Below, piece after piece: positions 37,334-39,744 of a stretch of 39,744 nt of DNA; within the stretch, counting starts at the first letter, position 1; each line of letters opens with the position of its first letter. The stretch is from positions 1 to 39,744 of IMG/VR virus record IMGVR_UViG_3300033052_000019, one strand, 5' to 3'. The stretch comes from a virus. Under the pieces are notes generated by a model. It ran no database searches, was not told the origin of the DNA, and was given only the letters and a program-made list of their open reading frames with translations. Position numbers and translations under genes: made by a program.

Positions 37334-37368
37334 GTGTGATACAACTTATGTCGAAAATTGTATCACAC
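37334..37368 (-). terminator. Hairpin after the large membrane protein gene
   Basis: An 11-bp stem GTGTGATACAA with TTGTATCACAC around a 13-nt loop, soon after the stop codon; no T run follows on the minus strand. Confidence 0.65.
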
Positions 37369-37374
37369 TAATTT

Positions 37375-38976
37375 TTATTTAGCAGGTTGATCGCCGTAAA
37401 TTTCCTGCAACTTAGGATTGATCCAATGCGGTCCAACGAATTCGTGGTTGGCACCCTTAATGTGATTAAGGCTTGGATCATCTAATGCGGACTTTGGCTG
37501 TTGCTGATAGTCGATCGTCGAAATCTCTCCATGAACCAAGTCATTGAGAGCTTGCTCGGATTCGATCTGCGCTTCCGGTTCTTCAAGCTTAGGATCTTGT
37601 TGAATCTCCAAGTCTTCTTCCATCGCCACAGGAACGGCGTCAGATGAAGCGACCTGATGAGGAATGATTTCCTCAACCTGTTCTGGCTCGGCTTCAACAG
37701 GCGGCGTCTCTTGGGCCTGAGGAGTAAAGATTCGATCAATCGCCTGCTCAAGGCGTTGCTTGTCTTCGCCGCTCAAGGTTCCGTTGGCATAGCTGTGAAT
37801 CTGCTTCAAGACTTCATCAAGATATTCCTTTTGAGGTTCTTCTTGAACTTGCTCAACCACTGGCTTTGGATCCAATGGAAAGATCGGCGGAACTTCAGGT
37901 GATGTCGGTTCATTGACGATGACCTTTGGTTCCTCAATCGGCACCAATTGGAGGTCTTGGCCTTGAGGTAGCTTCTTGAAGAAGTCTTCTGGCAATTCGG
38001 TGAATGGCGCAGGTTCTTCGACCGAGGGAGCTTTTTGTCCAGTCGCCATCTCCTCAAGACGCGTCAGCTCTTCAAGATGCTTTTCACGAACCGCTTGCCT
38101 TGTGATCTCTTGGTCGACTGCTAGATCATCATCGAATGCACCCCACTCCGGTGCCGGATAGTTGTCTTTGACTGGTGCCCATCCAGCTTCTTCCAATGCA
38201 GTTTGCAGTGTGTCATCTTTACGCGTCTCATGATTGGAAAAAGGAATTAAAGGCTCTACCGGATGTGAGCGTTTTTCCTCTTCTTCCTGTTTCTTCTCTT
38301 CAGCTCTGACATTCAATAGTCTGTTGCCGGTAATCAGGAACACGATCGACAATGGATCAAACACGAAGATGATCATCGCAATGACAATCGACACAGCCTT
38401 CTCAACTGAGATTCCAAGGGCTTCAGCCAAGAAGATGATTGGACCAACTTCCGAGTGCTGCTCAACCTTTTGAGTTTGGAGCAGTGGAAGCTTGGCATCG
38501 ATTTCTGCTAGGCGTGAATTGATGCGATCGGCTTCTGGCTTAAACTCAGCCATGAGCTTTTGACGACCACGGACATTGTTAGCAGGCAGTTGCGAGATTT
38601 GCTTGTCGATTTCCTTCTTACGCTCTGTCAGGGTTTGTTGTTCTTTGACTAGGTTGTCGAGAACAATTTGATTCCCTTGCGTTGGAAGAATAGCTTTCTG
38701 GAACGAGTTCGAGAGATAGCCAGCGACCCCAGACGATGTAATCGTCATGAGGACAATTGTAGACGCAATCAAATAGACTTTGATTGCTGCATTGAGTTTG
38801 GCCCATTTCTTTGATAGGGCGCTTACTGCAATGATCTTAGAGAAATCGAGAATGACTGCCATTGTCAGAATGATTGGATCAGCAGCGAAGGCTGCTGATA
38901 AACCAATAACTGAAATGTAAGTTCCGATTCCTTCTAATGACATTGCTGCCAAAAAAAGTAACAAAACTAAAAACAT
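37375..38976 (-). CDS. Membrane protein with coiled coil and acidic tail, 533 aa
   Basis: Four hydrophobic segments lie in the N-terminal 230 residues (about 1-20, 25-45, 65-88 and 195-225). A soluble coiled coil sits between the third and fourth (LVKEQQTLTERKKEIDKQIS, residues 110-170). The remaining 300 residues are a long, low-complexity, Glu/Pro-rich cytoplasmic tail (EEPAPFTELPEDF, EPEQVEEIIPHQ). The start follows AAGG at about 9 nt. It could organise something at the inner membrane; no enzymatic motif is seen. Confidence 0.78.
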   Translation of the reverse strand: MFLVLLLFLAAMSLEGIGTYISVIGLSAAFAADPIILTMAVILDFSKIIAVSALSKKWAKLNAAIKVYLIASTIVLMTITSSGVAGYLSNSFQKAILPTQGNQIVLDNLVKEQQTLTERKKEIDKQISQLPANNVRGRQKLMAEFKPEADRINSRLAEIDAKLPLLQTQKVEQHSEVGPIIFLAEALGISVEKAVSIVIAMIIFVFDPLSIVFLITGNRLLNVRAEEKKQEEEEKRSHPVEPLIPFSNHETRKDDTLQTALEEAGWAPVKDNYPAPEWGAFDDDLAVDQEITRQAVREKHLEELTRLEEMATGQKAPSVEEPAPFTELPEDFFKKLPQGQDLQLVPIEEPKVIVNEPTSPEVPPIFPLDPKPVVEQVQEEPQKEYLDEVLKQIHSYANGTLSGEDKQRLEQAIDRIFTPQAQETPPVEAEPEQVEEIIPHQVASSDAVPVAMEEDLEIQQDPKLEEPEAQIESEQALNDLVHGEISTIDYQQQPKSALDDPSLNHIKGANHEFVGPHWINPKLQEIYGDQPAK

Positions 38977-39000
38977 AAAATTCAGCCTTAAAGTGAAAGA

Positions 39001-39315
39001 TTAAAACGAGTTGACTGGTTCCTTTGAAGTAGCCATGACCTTGTCGGAATCGGTCTTCCAGAACTTGATCCCGTCATACTCGAAACCCGGCGTCCACATC
39101 AGTGGTTCAACCAGAATGTATTCGCCGACCTTGATTTCTTCTGTATCTACGGCAGGACCTACGAGAACGACTTTGCCCCATTTAGGAGTTCGGTTATGAT
39201 CGAGGTTTTGCTGTGTCAGAATAATGCTTCCGCCAGAGCTAGGAATGAAGCCCGAGCCGGAAGTTTCCTCTACAAAAATGAAAATGATATTCTTGCCAAG
39301 AGGTTGTAGTTTCAT
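39001..39315 (-). CDS. GroES-like co-chaperonin (gp31-like)
   Basis: The 104-aa protein begins MKLQPLGKNIIFIFVEET, like the Cpn10 start. It has a mobile-loop-like segment (SGSGFIPSSGGSIILTQ) and the strand set WGKVVLVGPAVDTEEIKVGE, then YILVEPLMWTPGFEYDG, characteristic of the GroES beta-barrel. T4 gp31 replaces GroES so that GroEL can fold the large capsid protein. Placement in this T4-like gene set supports the same role. Confidence 0.88.
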   Translation of the reverse strand: MKLQPLGKNIIFIFVEETSGSGFIPSSGGSIILTQQNLDHNRTPKWGKVVLVGPAVDTEEIKVGEYILVEPLMWTPGFEYDGIKFWKTDSDKVMATSKEPVNSF

Positions 39316-39356
39316 TGGAGATCCGTATTATTATTGTTATATGTTATGGGTGCTGC

Positions 39357-39566
39357 TTACTTACGTTTTCGTGCATCCGCGATTAAATCATTTAATCTGG
39401 ATTGATCATCTTCAGAGAGTTGTTTGGCTCGAGATGCGAACCAAACAAATCCTGCTTTGATTGTCGATCCATGCGGAGTGGAGAACTCTATCATGCCGCC
39501 ATCACGTTCAGTGACGTGGCCCAAAAGACCTTCTACATTAATCGGCGAACCGACATGGAATTCCAT
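39357..39566 (-). CDS. Hypothetical protein, 69 aa
   Basis: MEFHVGSPINVEGLLGHVTE starts a 69-residue protein. Strands (GGMIEFSTPHGSTIKAGFVW) lead to a basic helix (DDQSRLNDLIADARKRK). Its ATG follows the TAA of the upstream gene by 3 nt, so the two are coupled. Family unknown. Confidence 0.72.
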   Translation of the reverse strand: MEFHVGSPINVEGLLGHVTERDGGMIEFSTPHGSTIKAGFVWFASRAKQLSEDDQSRLNDLIADARKRK

Positions 39567-39569
39567 TAC

Positions 39570-39744
39570 TTATTCTTCGTCTGGGGTTTCGAACTCATCA
39601 GCTCCGCTATTATCCGACACGCTAATTGGATTCAAAATCGTATCCTTGAGAGGACGACCTGCTTCCTTGTTGTCGATGTATTCGCGGCGGCTGGTGACTT
39701 CAATCGGAGGCGGTGCGCTTGCCAATTGCTGACGGATGGCGATC
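39570..39744 (-). CDS. C-terminus of a gene running off the right edge
   Basis: A 57-residue open reading frame continues past the window end and closes with TAA. It contains RQQLASAPPPIEVTSRREYI and an acidic tail (GADEFETPDEE). The N-terminal part is outside the window, so the function cannot be judged. The following gene starts 3 nt after this stop. Confidence 0.7.
   Translation of the reverse strand, partial: IAIRQQLASAPPPIEVTSRREYIDNKEAGRPLKDTILNPISVSDNSGADEFETPDEE

Overview
The window looks like part of a large, lytic, T4-superfamily tailed-phage genome. It carries a sliding-clamp loader pair (gp44-like and gp62-like), a gp31-like co-chaperonin, a T4-type ATP-dependent DNA ligase, a dihydrofolate reductase and two promoter classes. 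One class resembles T4 late promoters (TATAAATA-like, 10 copies). The other is a host-sigma type with an extended -10 (TTTACT, 16-17 bp, TATAAT). Nearly all genes lie on the minus strand, packed with TAATG or ATGA overlaps and separated by hairpin terminators, many with a UUCG loop. The host is unknown. A lipoprotein with a beta-proteobacterial-looking signal peptide (lipobox LAAC followed by a glycine run) hints at Burkholderiales, but this is weak evidence.

Layout from low to high coordinates, mostly transcribed right to left. 1-3.7 kb: a radical SAM protein (cut by the window edge), small proteins, a GIY-YIG nuclease and a Ro60/TROVE RNA-binding protein. 3.8-6.9 kb: a tail-fibre or virion-decoration operon with a repeat protein, two tandem paralogues and a third structural protein. 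7.0-8.9 kb: an RNA-rich region with five repeated RNA units, one small gene and two other heavily structured stretches. 8.9-14.4 kb: a nucleotide-sugar dehydrogenase, an AAA ATPase, a DUF932 protein and small genes. 14.5-20.6 kb: two tandem paralogues, small cysteine-rich or tryptophan-rich proteins and a full-length UvrB. 20.6-29.6 kb: small proteins, a DinG/XPD-like helicase, DHFR, a metallophosphoesterase, DNA ligase and an SprT-like metalloprotease. 29.6-31.6 kb: the only plus-strand gene, facing a lipoprotein gene. 31.7-39.7 kb: an RlaP-like nucleotidyltransferase, a miniature DnaE-like protein, zinc-binding proteins, the clamp loader genes, a membrane protein and the co-chaperonin.

The most interesting element is the 7.0-8.45 kb array. 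Each of the five units is a long hairpin with a conserved asymmetric internal loop. The far end carries tRNA-like parts in circularly permuted order, T-arm first and D-arm second. Pairings covary between units. With a Ro60 gene 3-5 kb away on the same strand, I read the units as Y RNAs of the tRNA-mimicking (YrlA) kind. Two of them carry a complete 7-bp acceptor stem and an encoded CCA, so they are almost permuted tRNAs. Ro60, the Y-RNA-like units, an RlaP-type nucleotidyltransferase and the two other structured RNAs together suggest a phage investment in RNA handling or repair.
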